DNA from: DATBVX01 sp963724625
GTDB taxonomy: Bacteria; Pseudomonadota; Gammaproteobacteria; Steroidobacterales; Steroidobacteraceae
NCBI GenBank assembly: GCA_963724625.1
Contig: CAVRVO010000013.1
Coordinates: forward strand, 248,001-312,000
Length of the DNA: 64,000 nt
Direction: 5' to 3'
Below are positions 43,844-53,003 of this stretch, piece after piece. Every line of letters starts with the position of its first letter. Within the stretch, counting starts at the first letter, position 1. A model generated the notes under the pieces. The model was not told the origin of the DNA. It did no database searches and saw nothing but the letters and a program-made list of their open reading frames with translations. Both the position numbers and the translations under genes were made by a program.

Positions 43844-44814
43844 ACCATGAACCGGCAATCAGCGCCCGGGGATTGACGCGGCGGTTCGGGACTCTCACGG
43901 CCGTCGATCACGTCGACCTCACGATCCCCAGGGCTCAGATCTACGGTTTCCTGGGTCCGAACGGTTCCGGCAAGTCGACAACGATTCGCTTGTTGTGCGG
44001 GTTGCTGCTGCCCAGCGAGGGCGCGGTACAGGTCCTCGGCCACGATGCGACGCGCGACTCGGAGATGCTGCGCCAGAAGATTGGCTACATGACGCAGCGT
44101 TTCTCACTGTGGGAAGACCTGACGGTGCTCGAGAACCTCGAGTTCATCGCCGACATCTTCGGTATCCGTCGTGCCGAACGTACCCGGCGCCTTGAGGCGG
44201 CGCTCGAGGAATTCAATCTGCGCGACCGAGTGGCGCAGCGAGCCGGCACGCTGAGCGGCGGACAGAAACAGCGACTGGCGCTGGCGGCCGCGGCGCTGCA
44301 TGAGCCGGAGCTGCTGTTGCTCGACGAGCCGACGAGTGCCGTCGACCCGCAAAGTCGGCGCGACTTCTGGGAAAGTCTGTTCCGGCTCGTCGAACAGGGG
44401 ACCACCATCCTGGTGTCGACGCACTACATGGACGAAGCCGAACGTTGCCATCGGCTTGCGATTCTCGACAGCGGGCGGCTGGTCGCGGAGGGAGCGCCGA
44501 AAGCTCTCATGGAAGACATCGACGCTATCGTGATCGAAGTCGAGACCGAAGACATTACCGGAGCCCGCGCCGCACTGGCGGGCGTCAGTGCGGTCAACAG
44601 CGTCGCGCAACTCGGCACGCGGTTGCATGTGCTGCTCGACCGTTCTACTCCCGATCCGCAACGGCTGGTGCAGGCTGCATTCGAGCGCGCTCATGTGCAG
44701 GCGGGTGTGGAGCTCACCAGAGCAAGCCTCGAAGACGTATTTGTCGCGGCCACCTTGCCGGGCCGCAGGCCGAACGGGCAACGGCGGGGGCTGAGTTCCG
44801 GGAACGCACTATGA
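43840..44814 (+). CDS. ABC exporter ATP-binding protein
   Basis: 324 aa. One nucleotide-binding domain: Walker A GPNGSGKST near residue 45, Q-loop YMTQRFSLWEDL, signature LSGGQKQRLALAAA, Walker B LLLLDEPTSAVDP and the switch His in VSTHYMDEAE. A C-terminal extension of about 80 residues is typical of ABC-2 type exporters. YbhF proteins carry two such domains; this one has one. It overlaps the genes on both sides by four bases. Confidence 0.93.
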   Translation: MNHEPAISARGLTRRFGTLTAVDHVDLTIPRAQIYGFLGPNGSGKSTTIRLLCGLLLPSEGAVQVLGHDATRDSEMLRQKIGYMTQRFSLWEDLTVLENLEFIADIFGIRRAERTRRLEAALEEFNLRDRVAQRAGTLSGGQKQRLALAAAALHEPELLLLDEPTSAVDPQSRRDFWESLFRLVEQGTTILVSTHYMDEAERCHRLAILDSGRLVAEGAPKALMEDIDAIVIEVETEDITGARAALAGVSAVNSVAQLGTRLHVLLDRSTPDPQRLVQAAFERAHVQAGVELTRASLEDVFVAATLPGRRPNGQRRGLSSGNAL

Positions 44815-45926
44815 TCCCGCCCGCAATCGCGCAGTCACTCGGGCGCATTCGCGCCATCGCCGCCAAGGAATTCCGGCAGCTCGGGCGCGATCGACTGACG
44901 TTTGGGATGGTGGTTGGAATACCGCTGGTCCAGATCCTCATCTTCGGTTACAGCATCAACTTCGACGTACGCGACATCGGCGCCGGCGTCGTGGATCAAG
45001 CGGGCACCTCCGGTTCCCGTGCGTTGATCGCCGACCTGCAGGCAACGCAGGTCATCCACGTGAAGGAATACCTGCGCTCACCCGCCGAGCTCGAGGCCCG
45101 TATCGCAAGCGGCGCTCTGAGTGTGGGTGTGTATGTACCACCTGACTTCGAGCGTCGCCGTCTCGATGGAGATCGCACGGCTGTACAGATCCTCGTCGAC
45201 GGCAGCGAACCGAGCATCGAGAGCGTGGTTCGAGGCATCGCCGAGCCGAAGTTCGCGCCGCGCGCCGGGATCAACGCACCGGATGAGCGCCTGATCGAAG
45301 TTCGCACGCTCTACAATCCCGAAAAGCGCACGGCCGTCCAGATCGTGCCGACGCTCATCGGCGTGATCCTCAATATGACCATGGTCCTGTTCACTGCCAT
45401 TGCCCTCGTTCGCGAACGCGAGCGCGGCAACCTCGAGTTGCTGATCACGACCCCGGTGAAGTCGGCGGAACTGATGGCGGGCAAGATCGTTCCCTATATC
45501 CTCGTCGGTCTCATCCAGACCACGCTCATCCTGGTAGTCGGATGGTGGCTCTTCGATGTGCCTTTCAGCTCCAACCTGGTGAGCCTGTACGTGGCCGCCT
45601 GCCTGTTCATCGCCGCGACGCTGATGCTGGGATTGCTGATTTCGACCGTCGCGATGACGCAGTTCCAGGCCGTGCAGCTCGGGTTCTTCACCATGCTGCC
45701 GTCCATCCTGTTGTCAGGCTTCATGTTCCCGTTCGATGGCATGCCGGCTGCGGCGCAGGCAATCGCGCAGGTGCTGCCGCTCACGCACTTCGTGGACCTG
45801 GTGCGGGGCATCGCGTTGCGCGGTGCACCCCTCAGCAGCATGCCCGCACCGTTGCTCAAACTTAGTGCCTTCCTGGTCATCACGCTGATCCTGGCGGCAC
45901 GACGATTTCGCAAGCGGTTGGACTGA
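44811..45926 (+). CDS. ABC-2 type exporter permease
   Basis: 371 aa. N-terminal membrane helix (MVVGIPLVQILIFGYSINF), a large periplasmic domain (residues ~45-170), then five C-terminal helices with the ABC-2 signature (RERERGNLELLITTPVKSAELMAGKI, SILLSGFMFPFDGMP). It resembles the YbhS/YbhR permeases. Only one permease is encoded, so it may work as a homodimer. The true start is the ATG at 44811 overlapping the ATPase stop (ATGA); longer frame upstream is a shadow. Confidence 0.92.
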   Translation: MIPPAIAQSLGRIRAIAAKEFRQLGRDRLTFGMVVGIPLVQILIFGYSINFDVRDIGAGVVDQAGTSGSRALIADLQATQVIHVKEYLRSPAELEARIASGALSVGVYVPPDFERRRLDGDRTAVQILVDGSEPSIESVVRGIAEPKFAPRAGINAPDERLIEVRTLYNPEKRTAVQIVPTLIGVILNMTMVLFTAIALVRERERGNLELLITTPVKSAELMAGKIVPYILVGLIQTTLILVVGWWLFDVPFSSNLVSLYVAACLFIAATLMLGLLISTVAMTQFQAVQLGFFTMLPSILLSGFMFPFDGMPAAAQAIAQVLPLTHFVDLVRGIALRGAPLSSMPAPLLKLSAFLVITLILAARRFRKRLD

Positions 45927-45972
45927 CCCGGGCTGGCGCGCGGCCGGCTGATAGGATGATGTTTGCGCCGGC

Positions 45973-46494
45973 ATGAGCCGGCATGGACGTCCAGTGGCAG
46001 CACAGTCATACAAAGAGGGCGACTGGTTCGCGGTTCCAATGCCGCACGGCTTCGCCGTCGGCTTGGTGGCTCGCCAGCCGAAGCGCGGGCCGGTGATCCT
46101 TGGCTATTTTTTTGGCCCGCTTCGCAAGCAGCTCCCGGATGAGGCGGAGCTGACCCAGATCAAGGCGGAGCAGGCCAGCCTCATCTGCCGATTGAAGGAT
46201 GGCGCCCTGCACCGTGGACTGTGGCGGGTGATGGGCCATCACCACCACTGGCGGCGTAAGGATTGGCCGTCGCCGGCATTCCTGCGCCGGGAGGGACTCT
46301 CGGGGCGTGCGATTCGACTCGAATATGACGGCGACAACCTGACGACGCCCGCACGTGAGAAGGAAGCAAGCATTCCGGACCTGAGTCTTCCCGAGGATGT
46401 TGTGCTCGATGAGTCCAGGGTGCTCGACACGCTGGGAAAGCTTCTGGCAGAGCAGAAGCCGGTGACGATCGACCCCTCTCATTGGGTGCGCTGA
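45973..46494 (+). CDS. Imm26-like small protein
   Basis: 173 aa, cytoplasmic by composition. The N-terminal part YKEGDWFAVPMPHGFAVGLVARQP resembles the beginning of the Imm26 family (GDIFAIPL...GYAFGRV), a group named from polymorphic-toxin immunity loci but common as stand-alone genes. A His cluster (MGHHHHW) follows. No toxin gene is adjacent, so an immunity role is not supported here. It is preceded by the exporter operon (46-base gap) and has no strong ribosome site; a GTG at 45994 is an alternative start. The match is from memory of the motif. Confidence 0.55.
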   Translation: MSRHGRPVAAQSYKEGDWFAVPMPHGFAVGLVARQPKRGPVILGYFFGPLRKQLPDEAELTQIKAEQASLICRLKDGALHRGLWRVMGHHHHWRRKDWPSPAFLRREGLSGRAIRLEYDGDNLTTPAREKEASIPDLSLPEDVVLDESRVLDTLGKLLAEQKPVTIDPSHWVR

Positions 46495-46571
46495 GCTTGC
46501 CATGATGCAGCGCGAAAGATTAGAGTCGCCGCGATTTCTACGGGTTCTCGGCAGACCCGTCAGGTGAGGCA

Positions 46572-46847
46572 ATGAAAACAATCTACGTGGGGAACCTGCC
46601 ATTCAGCGCCTCTGAAGACCAGATCCGGCAGCTGTTCGAGCAGTATGGGAAGGTCCAATCGGTAAAGCTCGTCACCGACCGCGAGACTGGCAGGCCGCGG
46701 GGCTTCGGCTTCGTAGAGATGGATGGCGGGGAGGCGGACAGCGCGATTACTGGACTCAATGGGCAGCAGTTCGGCGGACGGAGCTTGCGCATCAACGAAG
46801 CGCGCGAACGCAGCGATGATCGTGGCCCGCCGCGCCGGCGTCCCTGA
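46572..46847 (+). CDS. RNA-binding protein with one RRM domain
   Basis: 91 aa. RRM with RNP2 (IYVGNLPF, residues 4-11) and RNP1 (RGFGFVEM, ~43-50), and the helix SEDQIRQLFEQYGKV. A short basic/proline tail (RSDDRGPPRRRP) completes it. Small bacterial RRM proteins of this type often respond to cold or other stress and bind RNA without known specificity. It starts at the ATG 46572 with GTGAGG before it and stands alone, ahead of thrA. Confidence 0.93.
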   Translation: MKTIYVGNLPFSASEDQIRQLFEQYGKVQSVKLVTDRETGRPRGFGFVEMDGGEADSAITGLNGQQFGGRSLRINEARERSDDRGPPRRRP

Positions 46848-46963
46848 GGCCCGTGCCGATCGCTGAGCGCAAGCCCAGAGCGGCGAAACCCTTTGAACCC
46901 GCGCCACGGTGCCCTCTGCGCGCCGGCGACAGGTTGCGCGCGGCTTTCATACACTGAGCAACG

Positions 46964-49441
46964 ATGACTGACAACAACTGGACAGTGCACAAGTTCGGCG
47001 GCTCGAGCGTCGCTGATGCCGATTGCTTCCGCCGCGTGGCGCGCATCGTGGAGCAGGGCGGCGAGCGACAGGCGATCGTGCTCTCGGCCTGTCGCGGCGT
47101 TACCGACGCGCTGCTCAACATGGTGGCCTTGGCTGAGCACCAGGATGCGTCCTATGAGGCTCGTCTTGGCGAGATCCGCGAGCGGCACATCCAGATCGCT
47201 GAGTCGGTACTGAAGCCGGGCGGCGCCGCGGCGTTCATAGCGGAACTCAAAGCGGACTGCCGCGACATTCACGGGATTCTGCAAACGGTGCAACTGATTC
47301 GCTCGGCGGCACAGAACGTTCGCGACCTGGTGGCCGGGTACGGGGAGATCTGGTCGACACGCCTGTTCACGACCCTGCTGCGCGAACGGACCGGGTCCGC
47401 CGGCGCTGTCGAATGGCTCGATGCGCGCCGGGTCGTGGTGGTCGAGTGGGGCAAGCTCGGGCCGATCGTGCAATGGGACGAATCGCAACGGCGCATGCAG
47501 GCCGAGCTCAAGGCGGGGTTTACCGGAACACTTGTGGTGACGGGATTCATCGCCTCGGACCGCAGCGGCATCCAGACGACGCTGGGTCGCAACGGCAGCG
47601 ATTTCTCGGCCTCGATCTTCGGTGCGCTACTCGAGGCGCGCGAGATCCACATCTGGACCGATGTCGACGGTGTATTGAGCGCTGATCCACGCCTCGTGCC
47701 GGAAGCCAAGGTGATCGACTCACTCTCATACAACGAAGCGATGGAGCTTGCTTACTTCGGCGCCAAGGTCATCCATCCACAAACCATGGCGCCGGCGATC
47801 GAACGGGACATCCCGATCTGGATACGCAACACATTCGCGCCCGACCGGGAAGGAACCCTGATTTGCGCCGAGCCGCAATCTCTTCTGCAGGTGAAGGGCA
47901 TCACCAGCATCGATGCCATTGCGCTGCTCAACCTGGAAGGTGCCGGCATGATCGGCGTCCCCGGAACGGCACATCGCCTGTTCGGCGCGCTGCGTGAGGA
48001 GAACATCTCGGTCATCCTCATTTCCCAGGGCAGCTCCGAGCATTCGATCTGCTTTGCAATTCCGGAAGCGCAGGCGGTGCGTGCCGAATCCGTGGTGCGC
48101 AATGCCTTCGACAGCGAGCTGCGCCAGGGACAGATCCAGAGCATCGAGGTCGATCGTGGCCTCGCGATTCTCGCGGTGGTAGGTGATGGCATGGCGGGTG
48201 CGCATGGCGTCGCTGCGAAGGTCTTTACCGCGCTGGGCGACTCGGCGGTGAATGTGCGCGCCATCGCGCAGGGCGCCTCGGAGCGCAACATTTCGGTCGT
48301 CATCGACGGACGTCATACGTCGCGCGCACTGCGCGCGGTGCACTCCAGCTTCTATCTCTCGCCGCATACGGTATCCATCGGCGTGATCGGACCCGGTACG
48401 GTGGGGAGCGTGCTGCTGGATCAGCTCGCCGGCCAGATCGAGCGACTGGGTCGCGATCTCAGCCTTGACCTGCGGGTTCGAGGCATCATGACGTCGAGCC
48501 GCATGCTGCTCGTGGATGCGGGCATCGACCTCGGTCACTGGCGCGAACGACTCGCTCGCGATGCGGTGGCGGCGGACCCGGAGGCATTCGCACAATTCGT
48601 GCACGCCGACCACCTCCCGCACGCTGTAATGCTCGACTGCACGGCAAGCAATGAGGTCGCATCGCACTACCGCGAGTGGCTCGCGGACGGCATGCATGTT
48701 GTAACTCCGAACAAGAAGGCCAACAGTGGCGAGCTGGCAGGATATCGTGCGTTGCGCGATGCACGGCGGGCGGCCGGCTCGCATTATCTGTACGAGACCA
48801 CGGTCGGCGCAGGACTTCCCATCATCCAGACACTGCGCGATCTGCGCGACACTGGAGACGAGATCATCAGCATCGAGGGTATTCTTTCCGGCACTCTCGC
48901 GTACCTCTTCAACGTTTTTGACGGTTCGATGCCGTTCTCGCGCATCGTGCGCGAAGCCAAGGCCAGGGGTTACACCGAGCCCGATCCGCGTGACGATCTG
49001 TCTGGTATGGACGTGGCCCGCAAGTTGATCATTCTGGGGCGGGAGATGGGCCTCGGACTGGAGCTCGCCGATGTCGCTGTCGAGAGCCTCGTGCCGCCGA
49101 CACTGGCGCAATGCTCGATCGAAGAATTTCTCGAGCGTCTGAGTGAGTTCGATGGCGACATGCAGACCCGGTATCAGAAGGCGAAGGCTGAACAGCAGGT
49201 CTTGCGATATATCGGCCGGCTGGACGCCAACGGACGCGCCACAGTTGGGCTGACGCGCCTCGAAGCGCGCCACGCGTTCGCCAACATCTCGCTCACGGAC
49301 AATGTCGTGCGCTTCGCCACGCGCCGCTATTGCGACAATCCGCTCATCGTGCAAGGACCTGGCGCGGGCCCCGAAGTGACCGCCGGCGGCGTGTTTGCCG
49401 ATCTGTTGCGCGTGTGCGCCTACCTGGGTGCCAAGCTCTGA
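46964..49441 (+). CDS. thrA: Bifunctional aspartate kinase/homoserine dehydrogenase
   Basis: 825 aa. Aspartate kinase (1 to ~290) with HKFGGSSVAD, RNGSDFSASIFG and WTDVDGVLSADPR; two ACT domains (~310-460) that bind threonine in homologues; homoserine dehydrogenase (~465-825) with the NAD(P) loop VIGPGTVGSVLL, VTPNKKANSG, YETTVGAGLPII and ILSGTLAYLFN. It makes aspartyl phosphate and homoserine, the branch to Thr and Met. thrB follows after five bases. No threonine/isoleucine-rich leader peptide was found upstream. Confidence 0.97.
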   Translation: MTDNNWTVHKFGGSSVADADCFRRVARIVEQGGERQAIVLSACRGVTDALLNMVALAEHQDASYEARLGEIRERHIQIAESVLKPGGAAAFIAELKADCRDIHGILQTVQLIRSAAQNVRDLVAGYGEIWSTRLFTTLLRERTGSAGAVEWLDARRVVVVEWGKLGPIVQWDESQRRMQAELKAGFTGTLVVTGFIASDRSGIQTTLGRNGSDFSASIFGALLEAREIHIWTDVDGVLSADPRLVPEAKVIDSLSYNEAMELAYFGAKVIHPQTMAPAIERDIPIWIRNTFAPDREGTLICAEPQSLLQVKGITSIDAIALLNLEGAGMIGVPGTAHRLFGALREENISVILISQGSSEHSICFAIPEAQAVRAESVVRNAFDSELRQGQIQSIEVDRGLAILAVVGDGMAGAHGVAAKVFTALGDSAVNVRAIAQGASERNISVVIDGRHTSRALRAVHSSFYLSPHTVSIGVIGPGTVGSVLLDQLAGQIERLGRDLSLDLRVRGIMTSSRMLLVDAGIDLGHWRERLARDAVAADPEAFAQFVHADHLPHAVMLDCTASNEVASHYREWLADGMHVVTPNKKANSGELAGYRALRDARRAAGSHYLYETTVGAGLPIIQTLRDLRDTGDEIISIEGILSGTLAYLFNVFDGSMPFSRIVREAKARGYTEPDPRDDLSGMDVARKLIILGREMGLGLELADVAVESLVPPTLAQCSIEEFLERLSEFDGDMQTRYQKAKAEQQVLRYIGRLDANGRATVGLTRLEARHAFANISLTDNVVRFATRRYCDNPLIVQGPGAGPEVTAGGVFADLLRVCAYLGAKL

Positions 49442-49446
49442 TCGAT

Positions 49447-50382
49447 ATGGCGCGTACCGAGGCAACGGCATTTGCACCCGCTACGGTGGGCAACGTCGGG
49501 ATCGGATTCGACATACTCGGGCACACGGTGCAGAGCGTCGGCGATCGGGTGACGGCACGACGCGTGCGCGCTGCAGGCGTTCACATTCGATCCGTGAGGG
49601 GAGTGGCGACTGCGTTGCCCCTCGAGGCCGAGCGCAATACCGCCGGCAAGGCAGTGATGAGCCTGTGGCAGGGGCGCCAGGTTCCCGAGGGCGTGGAACT
49701 CGAGATCGAGAAGGGCATTCCGCTCGGCTCCGGGTTGGGAGGATCGGCAGCCTCGGCCGTTGCCGCAGTAGTCGCGGCCAATGCCTTGCTCGATGAACCG
49801 GCTGGGATCGTCGAGCTGCTGAAGTGCGCGATGCACGGTGAGCAGGTTGCGAGCGGTACGATTCATGTCGATAACATTGCGCCGTCACTGATCGGCGGCC
49901 TCGTTCTGACGGTGGGAATCGACAATCCGCGCACCAAGCAGATTCCAGTCCCCGCTACGATCCGCTGCGTACTGGTTCATCCTCATATGTCCATTTCGAC
50001 CCGTGAAGCGCGTGGCATTCTCAGCAAGACGGTCACGCTGTCGGACTTCGTGTGGCAGACCGCCAATCTGGCGGGGTTCATCTCCGGCTGTTACTCGGGT
50101 GACCTCGAGATGATCCGCGATGCCTTCCAGGATGTAGTGATCGAGCCGCAGCGCGCCGCGCTCATTCCGGGCTTCAAGGCCGTGCGCCTCGCAGCTATGG
50201 CAGATGGCGCCCTGGGATGCTCGATCTCCGGGGCCGGGCCGACAGTGTTCGCATGGTGCGAGGAGCCGCAGGCTGAGAGCGTGCGCCGCGCGATGGTCGC
50301 CGCGTTTGCTGCGCACGAACTCGCGAGCGATCACTGGATCACCAGTATCGAGCCTCTGGGCGCACGTCTGATCGATCGCTGA
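49447..50382 (+). CDS. thrB: Homoserine kinase (GHMP family)
   Basis: 311 aa. GHMP kinase motifs: FAPATVGNVGIGFDILGH, the phosphate loop IPLGSGLGGSAASAVA, and the C-terminal SISGAGPTVFAW. It phosphorylates homoserine for threonine synthesis. The ATG at 49447 matches the family start; longer frame upstream is within thrA. Its stop overlaps thrC by one base (TGATG). Confidence 0.96.
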   Translation: MARTEATAFAPATVGNVGIGFDILGHTVQSVGDRVTARRVRAAGVHIRSVRGVATALPLEAERNTAGKAVMSLWQGRQVPEGVELEIEKGIPLGSGLGGSAASAVAAVVAANALLDEPAGIVELLKCAMHGEQVASGTIHVDNIAPSLIGGLVLTVGIDNPRTKQIPVPATIRCVLVHPHMSISTREARGILSKTVTLSDFVWQTANLAGFISGCYSGDLEMIRDAFQDVVIEPQRAALIPGFKAVRLAAMADGALGCSISGAGPTVFAWCEEPQAESVRRAMVAAFAAHELASDHWITSIEPLGARLIDR

Positions 50383-52277
50383 TGCACTTTCACAGCACCC
50401 GCAAGCCGAAGGATCGCACCACGCTGGCCGACGCGATGGCGCGCGGCCTGGCGCCTGACGGCGGCCTGTACGTCCCAGGCTCGCTCCCAGGCATCGAGGC
50501 AGAGGCGCTGCCATCTAATGCACCGCTGGCGGAACTTGCGGGCGCAGTGCTTGCGCCGTTCTTTGCAGGCGACAGCCTGGAGAGCTCGCTGGCCGAGATC
50601 GCGACCGAGGCGTACGACTTTCCGGCGCCGCTGACGCCGGTGCGCGGCGGGCGCGAGCCTCTGGAGGTGCTCGAGTTGTTTCATGGACCAACGGCGGCAT
50701 TCAAGGATTTTGGCGCGCGCTTCCTGGCTGGAAGTCTGTCGCGCCTGCAAGGCTCCACGCCAAGCACGACCATTGTGGTAGCGACCTCCGGCGACACCGG
50801 TAGTGCGGTTGCAGCTGCGTTTCATGGCCGGCCGGGCTTCGAGGTCGTGATTCTGTATCCGCGCGGGCGCGTATCGCCTCGCCAGGAGCAGCAACTGACC
50901 TGCTGGAGTGGCAACGTGCGCAGCTTTGCCGTCGCTGGCTCGTTCGATGACTGCCAGCGGCTTGCCAAGGCAACGCTAGCCGATCCACAGCTTCGCGAGT
51001 TTGGAAAGTTTTCATCGGCGAACAGCATCAACATCGGCCGCCTGCTGCCGCAGATTGCGTACTACGCGGCCGCCAGCCTCGACGTCGCTCGTCGCACCGA
51101 AGGCCCGGCTTCGTTCATCGTGCCGAGCGGTAACCTCGGAAACGCGGTTGCGTGCATCTGGACACGTGCGATGGGGTTGCCGATCGCCGAGATCGTGCTG
51201 GCACATAACGCCAACCGCACCGTCCCCGACTTCCTCGAGAGCGGCAAGTGGTCGCCGCGCCCGAGCGTCGTCACGCTCGCCTCCGCCATGGATGTGGGGG
51301 ATCCAAGCAACGCCGAACGCCTCGGTACGCTGACGCCTGATCCCGAGACGTGGGGTGACCGCCTGGCCGCAGTATCGATCGGCGACGATGAAATCCGGGC
51401 GCGCATCCGGGCCGACTACTCTGGCTACGGACGTGTCTGGTGCCCGCACACGGCCGTTGCGGCTGAGGCGTACATGCAGCTTCCAGTCGAATTGCGCCGC
51501 GGGCACCACTGGGTCCTGGTGGCGACGGCTCACCCGGCCAAGTTCAGCGAGATCGTCGAACCCTTGATCGGCGGTGAGGTCGCCGTTCCTCCGGCACTCG
51601 CGGCGCTGCTGGCGTTGCCGCGACAGGTCACCGAGATCGATGCTGAATTCGCTACTCTCAAAACAGTACTTCTCGAACGGATGATCGAAACACTCGAACG
51701 CCTCGATCCAGTTGTAGTTGCCTGGGCTCTCGGCGCGCTGCTCCTGGCCGTCATCGCGATATGGACTTATGGCAGGTTACGTCGCATCACCGAGCTGCGC
51801 GCGCTGCGCGCGGCGCTCAAGGAAGCGTCCTACGAAGTCGTACACGATGTACTCATTCCCGACGGCATGGATGGACGGCTGCATGTCGATTTCCTGCTGC
51901 TCACGCAGCGAGGCATCCTGGTGCTCGATCTGCGCGAAGTGCCAGGGCTGATATTTGGCGGCGATCAGATGAATGACTGGGCCGTCATGACGCGTCGGCG
52001 CCGCTACTCGTTCGCGAATCCGCAGGGGCCGCTTCTCGATCGGGTCGCGGCGGTGAGGCAATTTGCCGGCGAGACTCCAGTCGAAGGGCGCGTGCTGTTC
52101 ACTTCGCGAGCGCGCTTCCCCAAAGGTCGCCCGAAGTCAGTCCTGATGCTCGATTCGCTCAAAGTGGAATACGCCCCAGTCGACAAGGGCTCAATGCAGA
52201 GCGTGGTGGCGCGTTTCAGACCTGGCTGGGAGTCAGTCAAGGCAAGCCTGACTCCCAGCGATCTGGCCCGTCGGTGA
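50382..52277 (+). CDS. thrC: Threonine synthase fused in frame to a membrane segment and a NERD-like domain
   Basis: 631 aa instead of about 430. Residues 1-433 are a normal ThrC: MHFHSTRKPKDRTTLADA, FHGPTAAFKDFGARF with the PLP lysine K108, ATSGDTGSAVAAAF, NSINIGRLLPQIAYY and VPSGNLGNAVA, ending with the family's last helix (EFATLKTVLLER). The frame then continues: Met434, a membrane helix (~444-464), and a NERD-like domain (~475-590; VDFLLLTQRGILVLDLREVPGLIFGG) in which the usual E-x-K is D-L-R, so nuclease activity is doubtful. Met434 could be the start of a separate gene if a stop is hidden by a one-base error (an ATGA overlap would fit). The fusion is what the sequence shows. Confidence 0.88.
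   Translation: MHFHSTRKPKDRTTLADAMARGLAPDGGLYVPGSLPGIEAEALPSNAPLAELAGAVLAPFFAGDSLESSLAEIATEAYDFPAPLTPVRGGREPLEVLELFHGPTAAFKDFGARFLAGSLSRLQGSTPSTTIVVATSGDTGSAVAAAFHGRPGFEVVILYPRGRVSPRQEQQLTCWSGNVRSFAVAGSFDDCQRLAKATLADPQLREFGKFSSANSINIGRLLPQIAYYAAASLDVARRTEGPASFIVPSGNLGNAVACIWTRAMGLPIAEIVLAHNANRTVPDFLESGKWSPRPSVVTLASAMDVGDPSNAERLGTLTPDPETWGDRLAAVSIGDDEIRARIRADYSGYGRVWCPHTAVAAEAYMQLPVELRRGHHWVLVATAHPAKFSEIVEPLIGGEVAVPPALAALLALPRQVTEIDAEFATLKTVLLERMIETLERLDPVVVAWALGALLLAVIAIWTYGRLRRITELRALRAALKEASYEVVHDVLIPDGMDGRLHVDFLLLTQRGILVLDLREVPGLIFGGDQMNDWAVMTRRRRYSFANPQGPLLDRVAAVRQFAGETPVEGRVLFTSRARFPKGRPKSVLMLDSLKVEYAPVDKGSMQSVVARFRPGWESVKASLTPSDLARR
52226..52258 (+). repeat. Perfect 11-bp inverted repeat at the 3' end of the thrC fusion gene
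   Basis: CTGGGAGTCAG and CTGACTCCCAG are separated by 11 bases and lie inside the last 20 codons. No T-run follows. It could stabilise the mRNA 3' end or act with Rho. Confidence 0.5.
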
Positions 52278-52289
52278 GGCCGGGCTAAG

Positions 52290-52838
52290 TCAGGTCGAGG
52301 GCGTTGTGGAATCGCCAGAAGCAGCAGGCGGCTGGTGCCGCTGGAAGCGCTGACGTGCCTGGTCCCTCATCTGCGCCTGGATCTGCGGGAGCTTCGCCTT
52401 TTGCTCCTTGGTGAGCAGACCGTACACCTGGGATCGCACCTGGCTGCTCTCAGTCACCATCTTCGACGCCAGCTCGGCGGCTGATTGGCTGACCTGCGCG
52501 ACGACGGTGGCGTAGTTCGGGTCATCGGGCTGCGTGCCGCGCAGCTTCTCAGCGCTGGTGCGCATGCTGTCACGCATGGCCTGCATCTGGGGACGCGCGG
52601 CATCGAAGATCCCCTTGATGGATTGCCGCTGCTCGGCGCTCAGGCCGAGCTGATCACCCATGCGTGCGATGTCGTCGCCAAGAAAGCCATTGCCGAACAT
52701 CGCATCGGACCCCGGCCCATGGTCGCGTCCGGACCATCCACTTTCATGTTGCTGCTCGCCGGCGGTGGCAATTGCGGCACCGCCGAGCGCCAGGGCCGCA
52801 AGCAATGCGGCCACCAGATACTTACCTCTTTCTGACAC
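52290..52838 (-). CDS. Spy/CpxP-like periplasmic protein (LTXXQ motif)
   Basis: About 182 aa. Signal peptide with core LVAALLAALALGGAAIATAG, then a helical domain with LTXXQ-type motifs (LGLSAEQRQSIKGIF, LLTKEQKAKLPQIQAQM) as in Spy and CpxP, periplasmic ATP-independent chaperones of the envelope stress response. Start: the GTG at 52838 has AAGGAG six bases before it; an ATG at 52844 directly abuts that site and is less likely. Divergent from the cpxRA-like pair, as cpxP is from cpxRA in E. coli, which suggests CpxR control of the shared 165-base spacer. Confidence 0.82.
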   Translation of the reverse strand: MSERGKYLVAALLAALALGGAAIATAGEQQHESGWSGRDHGPGSDAMFGNGFLGDDIARMGDQLGLSAEQRQSIKGIFDAARPQMQAMRDSMRTSAEKLRGTQPDDPNYATVVAQVSQSAAELASKMVTESSQVRSQVYGLLTKEQKAKLPQIQAQMRDQARQRFQRHQPPAASGDSTTPST

Positions 52839-53003
52839 TGTCATCTCCTTCCACGCCGGCTCCCACCTCGGGAGCTTTCGATGCATGAGCTTACGGTGGC
52901 GCCCGTGCGAGGGGGGATTAGAACCGGCAAAGCCCCTGCAAAGATCCGTGAAGGGTCGCCGGTGGCGGTGACAAACCGGAGCCTTGCCCGCACCATCGAG
53001 CTT

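Noticed and set aside
46848..46963. Possible thr attenuator leader before thrA
   Set aside because: No ORF with Thr/Ile clusters and no terminator hairpin with a T-run was found.
47726..49477. 583-codon open frame antisense to thrA
   Set aside because: A high-GC shadow of thrA with an Arg/His-rich, unfamiliar translation and no ribosome site.
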